This document shows, one piece after another, positions 34,401 through 49,400 of a stretch of 64,000 bases of DNA (position 1 is the first letter of the stretch; every line of letters starts with the position of its first letter). The translations under genes were made by a program, and so were the position numbers. The notes under the pieces were generated by a model that had not been told where the DNA came from, did no database searches, and saw only the letters and a program-made list of their open reading frames with translations. Source of the stretch: Acanthaster planci (Eukaryota; Echinodermata; Asteroidea; Valvatida; Acanthasteridae); NCBI RefSeq assembly GCF_001949145.1, contig NW_019091360.1, forward strand, positions 2,989,947-3,053,946, in the 5' to 3' direction.

Positions 34401-37400
34401 AAATTCATTACTTGCTGTACAAGAAATTTGGAAAGTCACAAGGAATGGATAAATCTGTAACTTTTACTCAACAAACAAAACAAAAAAACCACGAAATTTA
34501 CATCTCTTTAGACTTAAAATCACTGCACTTCCAAAATACATTTGTGCGCTATGTTTTTGTCCAAAAATGTATGCTATATGCTTTTTAAATTGTTATTTTT
34601 GTAGGATAAAAAAGACTGCTGAACCAAAATATCTACAAAGTAGTGAGGTTGTGTTATCAACAAACAGAAGGGCGGCATCTGTGTGATCGGTGCAGTGACC
34701 ACAATATATTAGCTCCATGATCCGTAATTCCGTTTACACATTAAATACATGTACATGTAGCTTATGAATTAAGTGACTGCAAACAAAATTAATTTGCCAT
34801 GGGCTACAGGGTGATAGTACAGCAACATGTAGGTAAACAACTTGAACTGTTGGGCAAATGGTTTGGCTCAGCTCTGTGGAAGCCACCTCGTTTGCATAAA
34901 GCCTTTGCTTCATTTGATGTAGAAGCAAACATCAGCAGCATTTAATATGCTAGTGGCATTCTAAGAAATTATAAACTACTACAACCTTTTTTAATAACGA
35001 AAGAGGGAGTTTAAAAGATTCCTACCTGATGTAAATAAAATTAAAGACGTCATCAAGGCAAAGGAAATTCCTACATGAACATCATTTTTCCTACTCAGGC
35101 ATAACAGATATGGACTGTAACTTTGTTAACCTGAATGTGGCCTTAATGTACAGTGAATATGTACAAAATAGATGTGATTATGTGCTACGCACCCTTTGGT
35201 CTAAAGAGGGCGCTACACTCTGCATCACTGTGAAACACCGCTGCTTCTCTAATTCTCGCGCTTGAAACATTGTGGCAGCGGTGGTAATTAAGCATCATGA
35301 ACATTCATAGAAGCTTCTGCAACTAATGTTTATCTGCTGTTGACAACATTTCTGGCCTAATTGGCACAATATTTGGCTGTTTTCTGAGATCTGTCATGCA
35401 ATGTGACTGATTTTCACTGCATGTAACCTACTGTACATATGGACATATATAACTGTGGCTAATACGCCTATATCATTTTTGTATATACACTGTAGGTCAT
35501 TCCATGAGGTTAGGGCACAACTTGTGACAGTTTCCATTGTTACGTGGGTTCCGTAAAAATGAAAAGCTATTTCCCTGCATGTGAATTCCAAATTATACAT
35601 CTTGCAAAGGCTGAATACAAAGGTGTGTATTATTTTTACAGAGTAAATGGCCAACTCTACTGGTCATGACAGGCGGTAAAAGTTACAAATGTAACAAGGA
35701 CACCGTCCCAAATTGTGCCCCAACCTCCTGGAATGACCCCTATGTGAATTCTGCCAAGTTAACTGGAATAATGGCCATCTCTCTCTCACAAGGACATCGA
35801 CAAATGACTCTTCATCACTCCAAGTGTAATCTCTGCTCTCTGTTTTGCTGATACATCTACTGCATGTGAGTACTGTTGGCTACACCATAAACTGAATCTC
35901 TGCTCTCTGAACAAAATACTCCTGGAGCCAGGGGTACCCATGGAGCCTTTTTAATAGCTCCATGTGGTACCCAAGCTGCTTCCAGCTCTAATAATGTGGA
36001 GCAGTATAAAGAGCCACACATCAATCCACCGTCGCAATTTCATGCAAGTGCCAAGGATGCATCCGAAGAGTGGAAGAGGTGGCGTCAAATATGGGACTTT
36101 ATTGTATTCTCAAAAACCTAGCAAGCCAGACTGAGGCTTACCAGACTGCACTATTGCTCCATAGCATTCAATTTGATGATCCTGCGGACAGACAGAAATG
36201 CTCAAAGATTCTGGAGAAATCTGACTCACATTTTCTGGGCCAACGTCAAGAATTTTCTGAACGATTCAAATTCAACCATTGTAACCAAGAGCACACTGAG
36301 CAATACATTTCTTCAATCCGCAACATGAGCAAAACATGTGGCCTCTGTGAGGGTATGACAGACAAACTCCTGACGGACCGCCTATTGATGGGCGTACGTG
36401 ATGATAAAATGAGAGAGAAGATGATGGCACCTTATGATCTCACTTTGACCAAGGCAATTGACATCTGCAAAGCAGTTGAGGTGGCAACTTGCAGATGAAA
36501 GCCATGAAGACGGAAACTGTATAAAAAGTGAAACCGAAAAAAATCTGACAAAAAGCCACCAAAAGTCAAAGTAGCACCCCCTCGCAAAGCTCCAGTCGTG
36601 AAATTGGGAAACCGTCCACTAGGCGATGCAAGTTCTGTTGTGCCAACCACCCTATGAAGAAGGAGCTTTGTCCAGCCTGGGGACGTACCTGTGATTCTTG
36701 CGGTGCAAAGAAAAACACTTCAGGAGGTCGAGTGGGCAAGAATCACCGTATTCATGCAGTTGAAGAAGATGGATACACGTCTCTGTCAGCAGAGAGTGTG
36801 AGCTGTGTCACGGCGGGTATTGTCCCAGTGACAGGTGATAACAAGCCAGTGCACTGCACCATGGAAATCAAGAGTGAGCCAGTGCGGTTTCAAATTGACT
36901 GTGGTGCAACTAACAACTTGATTCCTAAGAAATATGTCACTGACGTCCAACCAGCTGATATCGAGCTCAAAATGTGGAACAACTCCTGCATGAGTGCTGT
37001 TGGCAAAAGCAAGGTAAAGCTTTGTAACCTGGTGACACAGAAAAAGTACAAAGTCAAATTCGTGACTGTAGACGAGGACCTCACACCTCTCATTGGTTGG
37101 AAAGCTGCTGAACAGATGGGACTCATCACCGTCAACTAAGACAAGTTCTCTCAAGTCCACCATGTTACGCCGACTCATGCTGACTTCATCAGTGAATACC
37201 CTGATGTTTTCAATGCATCTGCCACTGGTGCTCTGCCTGGCCAAAGAATACACTTTACCGTTAGCTCAGATGCCAAGCCTGTAAACCGTCCCACACGAAC
37301 AGTTCCTGAGTCACTCAAACCTGCTGTGAAAGCTGAGCTCGAGAAATTGGGATGTGAAAGTAGAGGTTGATGAGCCCATTAGATGGGTCAGTCAAGTGTC

Positions 37401-40400
37401 TGTAGCCCAGAAGAAACTTGGTTCTGTCAGAATCTGCATCGATCCTGGTCCCCTGAATAAATACCTCAAAAGGGAGCACTACACCCTTCTCAAGGTACTT
37501 GAGACAACCGAGAGAATTGTCTTCTGGCCTGGCATGACATCCGAAATCCGCCAGTGGATCGAGTGCTGTGAGACATGCAGAAAGTATGAGGTATCCCAAG
37601 CCAAAGTCCCATTGATGTCCCATGACATACTTGAGCGACCCTAGGAAAAGCTTGCCATTGACCTGTTCCACCCCCACTACTACCTGTTGCATTGGAATCC
37701 CCAGCATCACTTGCCAACCCAAATCCGGAAACCACTACCACTACTAGAACACAAACACTACGCAGATCATCCCGCACTCGACATGAACCACTTAAATTCC
37801 AAGACTGTGTTCAATTCTAACCACAAGTTAAAAGAACAGAGCCAGACCAAAATCGACTGATTTTCCCAATCAGTTTTAATGTGTTCTGTTCTATACAAAA
37901 CTAAAACCAAAAGAACCGAATTCTACAAAAGCTGCTCTCCACCAAGATTTTTGGATTAAAACACACACAAAAAGTAGTTTAGTTTTTTTCAAAAAGTAGT
38001 CTAGTTTTGCATGTTCCATTTAACCATTTAGTAATTTAGACTTGGAAGCCAGCACTTGAAGGCTCCTATTGCACTACAGCACAATTACAAAAACACCTGG
38101 GCCTACTTCGAGTAGCTGTTGCTCTGCATGCATATCGACCACGTGAAGGCGTAACTTTTGAACTCTGATTACAGACTCAAAAAAATCAAAAGGCAACAGA
38201 CTGTTGAATACATGAACTCAATACACCCCAAATCAACTACAGTACAGTATTTGTAAACTTATTTGGAAACTCCGTGTTAATTTAAGTCAGAGGAGGATGT
38301 TACAATATGTGCTATGCACCCTTTGGTCTAAAGAGGGCGCTATACTCTGCCTCACTGGCTGCTTCTACAAAGTGCAGAACTTGAATGAATACTCGTGAAA
38401 CTCGTGTCGTTTTTTGTGTCATACCAGCGCTTGAACCATCTTCATCACGATTTTCAGAAAAATGAGGAACAATTTCGTAGTGTTCTTTGTTTAGATTGGC
38501 AGACAAGCATGCAGATCTGGGCTTACAGTGATTATAATATCTCAACTCACAGAGAGGTCACGCTGTGACTTATGGCGTCATCGTACATAATGAGTACACG
38601 TGTTGAGTGCCTAAGAGACAACACTACCAATTTCACGACATAAGATGCCAAATTTCGTCACCACCTGTTACATATACATGCTTATTGGTTTGAATATTAA
38701 ACAGGATAAAAAAATTACAATGAAATTAATAGCCTTCAGTATATCCCGTAATTCATGATCCATGCAACGTTGAGAGGTGTCTTATCACTGGGTAAACTTG
38801 GCATGACCACGGTTACCAGTTCATAGATCACATCTATGCCATGCAGTGTTTTGTTTAATGCAGCAACTTGACTCTGAGGAATTTCAAAATTGACTGTGTG
38901 GTTATGAGAATGCGGTGCAGTGACAAGAAGCTGCAAAGTACAATGCTTCTGAGTTCAAAAGTCCGTCAAAACGGAATTTAGACTTTATCCCAAGGGGTGG
39001 AAGTGGGAGGGGCTTGGTTGAAGGTGGGGGGTGTCAGTAAAACAGTTTACTCACAGGATGGTCGGCATCTAACTCTGCTCCGTAGCTCAAGATGTTGTTG
39101 GCAAACTCGTCCGTATCCTTGATCCTCCTTGGAAACCACGGAACTATAAGTGGAGAAGAGATGCCACAAACAAACACATTCAATCCGTGTGTACATGTAA
39201 CTGGGAATAAGGCAATGGTTTTTGCTGAAAACAAGCTGAGAATGGTCAGTGGACATGTATGGGAGATGCTTATGGCACAAGCTGTGTGAACATGGAACTT
39301 GACAGCGAAACCTGCCCAGGTTAAGAATAAAATGGGAACTATAGCTAATATTTCTACATTGGAACAGCAACTTGGAATCCCAAAACATTCCACACCGGAT
39401 CTAAAAGAATATTACTTTTGAGGCTGGTAAGAGCCTGGAATATGGAACATTATGGAATTTGCAATTCTTTTTATTTAAAAAAAGCATATCTCCTTAGGGA
39501 AGTGACAGCTTGGATTTCAATGTCGTGAACTCCTCATTAAAAAATAAAAAAATGCTGATGAAACAACTCACTGTGACAAGCGATAGAAATGCTCTTTGTT
39601 TTCTCTGACAACAAACATCAGGCTAGCCAGACGCATTTGACATGTATTTCCATACACCTCGGATAAATTCACTCTACATGTTTACAAGACACTTCTACAC
39701 GGCCTCCCTGCCTTGGTCATATATGAGCCAATACTTGCTCCAAAATCTGCATTTTACTTTCAACCTAGATGACCCTCAAGTTTGCTTGAAGGGTATAGTT
39801 TTCTTCAAGACTTCAAGTCCAAACTTTTGCAGGTCGAGACCAAGACTGAAACCTTGACTTCTGAGACCAAGACGGAGACCGAGACCAAACATTGCTTTAC
39901 ACTTTCTACCCAAAGGTAAACGAGGACAAGTGGCATAAGAGGATAAATTATTTTGAACATATCAAACAAAAAATTAACATATAACACCAGCAAACATAAA
40001 TATATTTAATATTTCTTCAAGATAGATTTTGGATTTTTTGCCCTGCCCGACGTGTATTAAATGAGTAAGTTTACTTGAGAGTTCATGGAACAGCCTGTGT
40101 TGATTGTATAAGGGAGTAAGAAATACACTGTCTTTATTCAGTAAAAACGGATAAAATTTACTATAAAATCAACATCCATCTACAAAACCCATCCTTGGAA
40201 ATATTTCTTCAAAACTTTCATTTTACCTCTAGGAAATACAATATAGTTGTGAAAGGCTGCATACTTATGATATGTCAATATCATTACCAAGCGTATGGTT
40301 TAATTATGACCATGACCTCCCAAGCCTACTTGGATCTAATTTCAACTAAGATGTATGGCATATTTCCTTGTGTGCCGGCAAAAGGTTGTAAGCGCGCTTA

Positions 40401-43400
40401 TGCCCTTTTGCCAGGAAGCATGATCAGAGCAGAAAAAAACAGAAAAATGTAGGAAACACACTTTTTATCAAGTAAAAACGGATAAAATTTACTACAAAAT
40501 CAGCACAGGCTGTACAAAAAGCAACCTTTGAACAACTTATTAAATGACGTGGAATTTTTTTTAACTTTTTCCAAAGACAAAGTGAATATCCAAATAAGAT
40601 CTGGTAGTAGAATATGTACATTTATCGGCTTATAAGTGACAACGTTGATTACTTTATTAGTAAAAAAACCAAACGAAAATAATATATATATGAAGAAACT
40701 AATATATATAGGATGAAAGTGAAGTAAATCCTAAACGAAACAAGTAAAGGGAGAACCAATCTATATATAGGACAAAAATACATTTAAAGTACAAAGGTGG
40801 TTTATATAGGACGAAAAATAATTGATACATGATCATATCCGTCGTGTTGAGCAATACTTTCCAAGGCTGTCACCTGTGCTGGAAATACTACATCCTGCAT
40901 TGACTAGTCTCCATTCATGCATCAATTTCATTCTTTATCATAAAAATTTGAACATTATGGTGTTGTATAATTTACATCCATGTTTGGAAACTAGACTCGT
41001 TTGGAGGTCAGCTGGTGAGTGCGTTCATGAGTGGTAGCCATAGGTGCACACTTTGTTGTGGTCTCGACAGGTCTCGAGGGGCAGACCCAAGACATTGACA
41101 TCCGAGACCAAGACCAGCACTTTCGAGACGTGTGACCAACCCTTCCAAGACCAAGACTCCAATAGGGCGAGACCGAGACCACAAAAAAGGTCTTCAGGCG
41201 GTCTCGAGACCAAGACCAGGTCTCGAGACCTACAACACTGGTTTAATGGAAGTGTACAAATTGGGCTAGTCATCAGGAAACCTTTCAGTTCTGTTTGGAT
41301 GGACTGCACGTGAAGACTATCCACATGTTTAGCTAAGCAAAGACTCCTAACGGAGCTTTTATGGAGGATACTTAGGGAGCTCTCATTAGCATAAATCAGA
41401 TGACTGAGACTGTTATCATGACTTCTCTTTCACAGCCAAGCAGGTTGCAGCTCGTCAATGGACTGGTACATCGAATCTGTATAAGAGCTAATGCAGTTCT
41501 CACTTCAGGCGAACGTGAAATGCACAGTGTATTGGATGTCACGCATCCTTGGCAATAAAATTTGCTCAAGCTCCACTTTTGCAAATGCAACGCACCAATA
41601 CATGTATTTAAGCTGGCATTAGAGTTTCACGTTCGTGTTTACTTTCACGCCAAGCATTTGTCTCAAATATGAAAATTAACAGCCCATTGCAGTACACGTC
41701 ATGGTAGTTTCCTGGGGCTATCATTGAGGTTAAAATAAGGATTTACATGTATGCTTGTCCATTTTTCTATGGTGTGACAGTGACTGGCTTTCTCTCATAA
41801 TGCCTTGTATGTATCTAAACCTTAGACAACTTATAAAATTGTACTTCGGATGTCATTACAGAACATGAAATTAAACTAAGACATGTAATGACCAAAAGCA
41901 GACGTGACCACACAACATTCCTGAACAAAATGTTGAGGTAAAAGTTCCACGGACAAAAATATTTTTGGTATTTTTAGTTTTCACTTTGGTTTTTGTGCTC
42001 AAACCATTGAAAATGTGACAGTGTGTTCTGATGTAACCTTCTCGTTTCAAAAGCTGATAAAGGGCGGAATAAAATTGATCAAGCCAAGTATGTTTTGTCC
42101 AACTCTTTTGCCCAACTTTAATGGCATTCACTGCTGGCTATGTCGCGGTCTGCTGACCGTAATGACGTGGCTTACTTTTCTCGACAGAGCCTTTTCGTCG
42201 ATGGATAAGTGCAATGATTTCATGTGCAGGGGGCAGAGCAGGATGGTGTCACATCGCAAAGCATGATGGGTAACATGCATGGGTTTGAAAATAAAGCAAA
42301 TAAACAAAAAGAAACCAAGATTAACCACTTCCAATTAAAACACAAAGGGCACATTAACTGTACTTGAAATGTTTCCATCCACCTTTCCTCGCATTCACTG
42401 AACCAAATTGATCAATATGGATCCATTTCAAAAACTCACAATCCAAATACATTACCCTGATGGCAAAACGGGCTCATTAATGAAGTCAACTTAAAGGCTC
42501 ATAAAAAGCTTTGGAAAATGTCTAATTCCCAAGGTATCCATTATTGTACTGCTAGGCAGGGCGGTTTGATTCCACCATGGAAGCTTGAAGGCCATTTTCC
42601 ATTTTCTCACAAAGTGGAATTACAAATTCTCTTGGCATGTATACATAGAAAGAGAATAACTTTCTCATGGTAAGGACAAGACCAAGCTTTTGAAAAGTTC
42701 ACTGATTGAAAATGGTGCACAGTGAAGCGGGTGGCAGGGTGTGGCTACATGAGGCATTGGAATGTCGGAGAGAGTGGCATTTGCAGCCACGACACTTCAC
42801 AGTTTGTTCATTTCCGCAAAAAATGAATTTATATGCACATGTTTTGACTACTTCGTATGTCATCTATTAGTGTTGGTTTCCAGAAGATCAAAAAAGGTAT
42901 AAACCTTCGGGAGCCGGACAAGATTTTCCCAGAGTTTTTCTTCTTAGAATTCAGAGACGAGGTTTCATTTCTGGGTTTTCGCCGGTCCAAGGGTATTAAG
43001 GTATTCAACAGAGAGATTTCGAGGTATAAAATCTTATTTTGGAACATTGTTCGATTGATGTATGATGTATTGTATCTATAAGTAACGAAATGTTTGATTC
43101 CACAGCACGAGTAAACCAGTGGAATGACACAAAATTATAAGTTGTTTTGGGGTGTTTAAGCTGGAGTGTTGGGACTGAGTTGAGATCTGGTTCGGGCCTT
43201 GCGTCTGGTTTCAATGATCGAGTTTCTGGGATGAGAGCTTCTACAGCTTACTCGTATTTTCTTCTTGGGAGCGCGACAACACGTGGACGTATGTTGCTTC
43301 CTCTTTCAGCTTATCCAGGACAGTGTCCAACTTGTCCGCCTTCTCTTCGCAGATGACCAGAAACTCATGGCTGCCCTCGTCCCCCTTGGAGGGGCGGGAC

Positions 43401-46400
43401 TCAATGTGCGACAAGTTGAAGCCATGTTCCTACGGCAAACAGAAACAGGTAGTAGTAAGTTAAAATTTGTCCTCGGCAAATGTGGCTGCCCAGGCTGGGA
43501 TTCATCTCCAGTTTTGAAGGCATGCAACAGCTTAGACAATCTTTAAAGATGCCCTCCCAAAACTACCAGTAGTGCCTGCATCCTAGTCTAATCCTTAAGT
43601 GACTTATCGGCAACTTGTCAGTGAGCAAGCCTGAACACTGAAGTTACCATGAGTAATCTTATTTCAGCATTTCCCCTGCGAGCGGGAACAAAAGAGGGCG
43701 CATTTTGTTCGCGTGTGCTTTTACTAGCACAGGACAGGCTGACCACACACGGACCATTTTTGCATGGTGTCTGTGTGTGCGCCTGGCACGCACCTGAGCC
43801 AAGCTGAAATACTTTCCACCAGCCTGTCACTTCTTTGCCGGTCTAGGCACACTGTAACTTGGGCAGCTAGCTAGCCATAGGTACATCGATTTACGGCCGC
43901 GAATATATAATGTCAGGGTAAGGTTCTACCTCACTAGTCTCTGATGAGTCACACACCCAACGCTCAAACTCAAGCCCCTCAGCTTTCTATCAAGCCATTA
44001 CAAAATGATGTCCACACTTCCTGAATGTATTCCAACCCTCTGATTGATTTGGACGTATTTTAACCCTCTGAGTGGTTTCAATTGTATTTTCCATCTTTTG
44101 CTACTGGTACAGCATGGTCTTCCAATTATCTCCTGATGCCGTCCAGCGAGATTTGCTCAAATGCAAATTACAAAATGCCCGTTAACTTTTTGCCGACCGT
44201 AAAAAATACTTAAATAATTAACTCATCACCTGTTAGAAAATCACTGTCCACGTTAATTTTGTACATACTTCAAATAACTTGAGAGTGCGAGCGAGTATTC
44301 CAACTTCCTCCTTCAAGCCAAACATGAGGGATGTACGGCCATTCTCCCCTCTCACTTCCGAGTTACCTTTCCCCTGTCACAACAACAAAAGGAAAAACCC
44401 AGATCAAAATTCGTGAACCAAGGTCAAACTCACATGATGAAAAACTGAATTATGTTTCTATGATATATGATTATGATGTCAATTGCTTAAAAACATCACA
44501 TCAACCGATAGATGAATCGTCCAGAATATGTCACTGCCTGATTCATTCCAATGCATGACATAGACATGGTGCAGAGGACTGCAATAATTCTGATCCATAT
44601 ACGTGTAGTGTTTAGTAAATTCATGAAGAATGTGTTAAGTCCCCAATCGCTCAATATTTCTGAACTCAACGATTATGCAGGCTTTCATTTCGGTGGGGAT
44701 TTAATTTGGATGATAGACGAAATGATCCGTGGAATCCATGTGCTGTGTCTCCTCATGAATATCAATCTTATAAACATTCTTGCGTATACTGGTATGTGTT
44801 ATTATACGCACACATCCAAGCATCTTTTTTTAATTAACCCTAAAGGAACCGGGGGAGGAATCCAGAGACCACTCCATCATTTCTTCAGCAATAACGTTGC
44901 AATGCAATAACGTTGCAATGCAATAACGTTGCAATGCAATAACGTTGCAATGCAATAACGTTGCAATGCAATAATGTTGCAATGCAATAATGTTGCAATG
45001 TATTATTTTCTTGATTAGGCTTTGGTGAATCTCGTCAGTATTGTCTTAAGATCATCACTTTCATGGAAATTTGGCATTTAGACATTATTCTATAGAACTG
45101 CTCACTGACAAGACAACTGCCCATGGGCCAACATGCCAGTGATAACAAAACCAGTTGTAATACATGTAGACATTAATGTTGACTCTCCAACTTTCCCTTT
45201 TCCCAATCATCTTGAAATCAACTATTAGTCTTTTCAATTTGTTACATATCCATTTAAAAGGTCATGACAATCATATCATGATGACAACTTCAAATTTCAT
45301 TTGTGTGCAACATTCTTGTGTTGACTTTAAAGAAAATTGTAAATCTATTTATAAAACTATACGTTAAATGTTCACAATAGTACCTACATGGGCAATTGGG
45401 AAATAACTTGAAAAACCTTGAATTCCTTGGAATTCACACACTATACCTAAAGATAGTTTTTATTTCAACAATTCGGAATTCTGTTTAATTATTACCAGTG
45501 AAGCAGAACACAATCAGCCTTTGAGTGTCATTACAGACTGCCAGTTCTTTTCATCAAGTAAAAAGCACTTTATCTGAAACAGCGTTTCACTGCACATGGA
45601 GCACCTGCTGGCCAACTACATTAAACCACAAGTGCATGTACAAGTACATAGCGTTAACATGTAATTGGCTGGTATCAACTGCAAGCAACAAAATTTAACT
45701 GGCCATTCATTCAATAGGCGCCAGATAATGGTGTATTGCCCTTGGAAACCGTTGACGCATAACCCTGTTCTGATGGGCCCGAGTATTGCATCCTGTAGGC
45801 CTACCCGCACAATCTAGTGGCCTTTATTTTGCACCACCAAGAGGGCTGGTAAAATCACACACATGTATTTTTATGTCTGGCTGACAGTCACTGTCATTAC
45901 AAAAGCTACAAAATGATTTAATCGGTGTTTTAAAAAAAATCAAATGAAATGTGTAAATTTGACTTTTTAGAGCAATGGTGCAAATGTTCATTTTGAGGTG
46001 AAATGATCACACACCGGCCTGGGTGTTGTTCCAAAAACCTTTGGTTTCAACTTAACAAAAATAGTTTTCTCGTCAGCCACACATCTCAAAGCCCTGTACA
46101 ATTTTAAGGAAATGGACAATTTTAAAGAACAAGAAACCAATAACAAAACCAAATTTAAAAATCCTGTTAAAATGAAAACAAAAATGCCTGCTAACAAAGA
46201 TGAGTTTAAAGACTTTTAAGAGTTTCAAAAGAAACAACAGATTATATTTCAGCTACTTAAGTACTAAGATAGACAACCGCTGTACGTAGTAAATCATTAA
46301 TTTTTACAGAAATCAGTCGAGTTCTTTAATACCTCTTCACGTGCCTCTGCACGGACAGACATTGAAATTAGAACCTACATGTATGCAAATTTAATGTCAC

Positions 46401-49400
46401 AACTGGTAAGCAGATTTTGTTCTGGATGTCCATTCTTTGACAACAACAGGGAATATCGACTTTGCAGGAGCATGATTTTTGTCCACTAAAACTGCAGTGG
46501 ACACGCTTGTTCAGTTGTTGGAGGTGCTTGTGAGCGTTGAAACCCTTTTAGAAATTTCCAACCACTAGGGGAAATCCTGCTGCATTGATGGGCCTTCTTA
46601 CTGTGTTTTGTGTCAGATACCGGTTGGGAGTTTTGGGAGCACTGCTGCAAAAATTCTTCATCAGCTATACAGAAATATAAACACTGTAGATGTAAAGTTC
46701 TGAAAATCACATTTGCAAGGACATATCTGTCCGATTGAAGGTGACTCGAATCCCACCCCACACCACCCCCCCCAGAAAAAAATAGTCTCAAGGCCAACAC
46801 TTACTAAGTTAAAGTTCATACATTAGAAAGGACAAACTGTGCTCTTTGTCTTGGCGTATCATTAAGTTTGGAATTCTGATAAAAATGGTTGTTACTCACA
46901 TGAAAATGTCAATTCTACAGATTAAAATAATAGAACGTGTAAGATTCTCTTCAAGGCTTTTTTCTCTCTTTTGGCAGGCGTCCATTTCCTCGTCCGATCT
47001 CGCATTTCCTTATCTACGTGTACCTCAGGCTTACAATTACATGGCACATCTTACTCAACTGTCACAGTTAGAAACTGTCCATTTTTCACAAGATCATATC
47101 AAGATAGAGCATAGAAGTCAATCCTTTCTAAATGGGAATCAACAGCTGTTTTCATAATTCCCCCAAGTTCACTACTTCCCTCATAAGTTTGGACATTAAT
47201 ACTCAGTAAGTGTGGGGGGTTACAAGCCCTTGGCCAGAGGCCAAAGATGAAAGTTCATCTACCAGTATACATATGTTTACATTTGTCCCGGTCAGGTCGA
47301 TCAGGTCAGGGTCAGAGCACAAAGGGTGCAGATGGCGCTGTGCGATCCTCTGGAAGATCTGCCATCTTCTACTCGCTGTGGTCTATAGAGGCGTCGGCAA
47401 GTGACACAGTTCTGAACCACCTGTGCAACTGCTCTGGACCCTTTTACAACCCAGAAACCACGTGCTCGCATTTCATTCTGAGTGATGCCCTTTCCTTGGT
47501 GTTGAACCTTTCGATGGAAATGTCAAATGAGTGCAAGCATGATGGCACTGTCGCTTAGGAGAATGACTGGGTGTCCCATGTCATTAGGGAGTTGTGGAAG
47601 TCTACCCCCTACCCTAAGGGGTTCCCGGGCCATTGACATATGGATCAAGGTCACGGATCCTGCTTGTGTTCTTCACAACCTTGCCCTCCGTCAAAGTCTG
47701 GACCTCTTCAGAGAATGCTTTCCTTTGCACCAACTGCAAGAAGTAGGCCTCTGCCTTCTTTCTCTGTTCCACCAATGACCCTCGTTTATCACCCATTACC
47801 ACCAGTCGCAGACAAACCAATACGCTTATCATCCTGGGCCAGTCTGAGATCTTTGCCAAGCGCTTCAGCAAGTCAAAGTGCTCAGGATTGGTGTTGCCTA
47901 CAAGGAGACTTGACTTAACCTCGGGATTCCCAAGCTTCAGTTCTGGAGTAATATCTTCAAGTCTGCGATCTTTATCCCAGAAAAACTGTGGCCCTTGGAA
48001 GTATCAAGCCTCCTTTACACTTTTCCAGCACTGAGTCTTCTTGATGCATGATCAGCAGGGTTTTGATCTGTGGACACGTAGTGCCACTGATTGGAAGAGG
48101 TCCTTTCTCTGATGAGATGCACTCTACTGGCCCCGAACGTGTGGAACGTTCGGGCCTCGTTATTGAGGTACCCCAATAAAACTTGAGGATCTGTCCAGAA
48201 GAACGTTTCTGCATCCTGCAGCTCTAGCTCATTTTTTAGTAGAGTGCTCTTCTTTGCAGACACCACTGCAATGGTCAACTCTAATCTAGGTACAGTAACT
48301 ACCCTGAATGGTGCAACTCTGGACTTCGCGAAGACAAAGCTGCAATGAACATATCCTTTATTGGAACTGAAACTCCTTCAAATTGTGGTAGCTCTTCAAA
48401 CCATTGCTCCCATGCAGGTCACAGGGTTTGAGGGATCTCCCCAACCTATTCCACAGCTGCACATTTCTTAAAGGATGTTTTTTCCTTTGAGTACCACGGG
48501 TCATACCACGAATGCCACGCCTTGAGCTGGGCTGCTTCTTGTGTGAAATTTTGAAGCAGAGTTGGTCAGATGAAATGTTCCACCAAATCTCTAGCCCTCT
48601 TTCCAGTGGTTCATCAAATTTGAGGTCCAAGCCAGTGACATCGATGGAGCACTCTGACTCAGGAATGTCTTGCTGTTTGATACAAACTTGTGGAAACATA
48701 GGTCGTCCCTCTTTCTGAGGTCGATAGCTTCTGTGGCCAACTGGATGGCTTTCTCGGCAGTTGGAATGCTAGTGATACCATCGTCAACATAGAAATATCT
48801 TGCTCTGAAACTTGAGGCCAAAGGAAAGTCCTTCTTGTGTTCCTCATGATAGATGTCTCAGGCCATAGTTCGTACACCCGGGCGAGGATGCTGCGACTTG
48901 TGTCATCGCCCTCCCATCAGAGGAAGCGTAGGTAGTCCCGGTGATCTTCTGTCAAATGGAACTGAAAAAAACATTTTCTCTATGTCGCATATAACAGCCA
49001 CCTCATGTCGCCTGAATCTGAGCAAAACTCCCATCAAGGCATTTTTAAGGTCAGGGCCTTTCAGGAGATGATCATTCAAACAAGTGCCACCAAATTTCAT
49101 GAACAGTTGAAAAATACCCTGATCTTGTTGCTGTAGCGATGATAAACACCATGATGTGGGATGTAGTTTGTTGAACCTGGAGGTCCTTCTTCTTTTGCCC
49201 TTTCGGCATAGCTCTTGTCGATTATCTGTACCATGAAGGCCCTGTAGTGTTCCTTGTAGCTTTCATCCCTTTCCTTTTTCCTTTGGAGGTGGTTGAGTCT
49301 CACTGCTGCTAGGCGCCTGTTGTTTGGCATCTCCGGCATTTTCTTAAGGGGCAGTGGCATTTCAAGGTGACCGTACTTGTTCCCAGTAAGACCTGCTTCC

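Larger units (their letters stand above)
35173..38438 (+). mobile_element. Internally deleted Ty3/gypsy-type LTR retrotransposon
   Basis: Plus strand, antisense to the host gene. Similar short LTRs flank it: 35173-35269 and 38298-38438, sharing TATGTGCTACGCACCCTTTG, GTCTAAAGAGGGCGCTA and GCGCTTGAA. A purine-rich tract GTCAGAGGAGGA directly precedes the 3' LTR. Internally: gag (36070-36498), a Cys/His knuckle (from 36628), a retroviral-type aspartic protease ([13 protein letters not shown]), a scrap of reverse transcriptase ([20 protein letters not shown]), a direct jump to the integrase zinc region ([16 protein letters not shown]), then the pol C-terminus. Most of RT, RNase H and the integrase core are gone, so it cannot move on its own. 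Confidence 0.87.
34374..39054. other. PAH-B intron 4
   Basis: 4.7 kb. About 3.3 kb of it is the LTR element at 35173-38438. The rest is AT-rich and shows nothing recognisable. Confidence 0.6.
39144..43251. other. PAH-B intron 3
   Basis: 4.1 kb. It holds GAGACC-rich repeats (39828-39892, 41060-41245), a direct repeat (40113-40186 against 40449-40519) and AT-rich repeats of TATATAGGA type (40675-40830). No coding sequence recognised. Confidence 0.55.

Noticed and set aside
42857-43081. A 74-codon plus-strand frame between PAH-B exons 3 and 4
   Set aside because: No motif, no splice partner, antisense within an intron, and length within chance.
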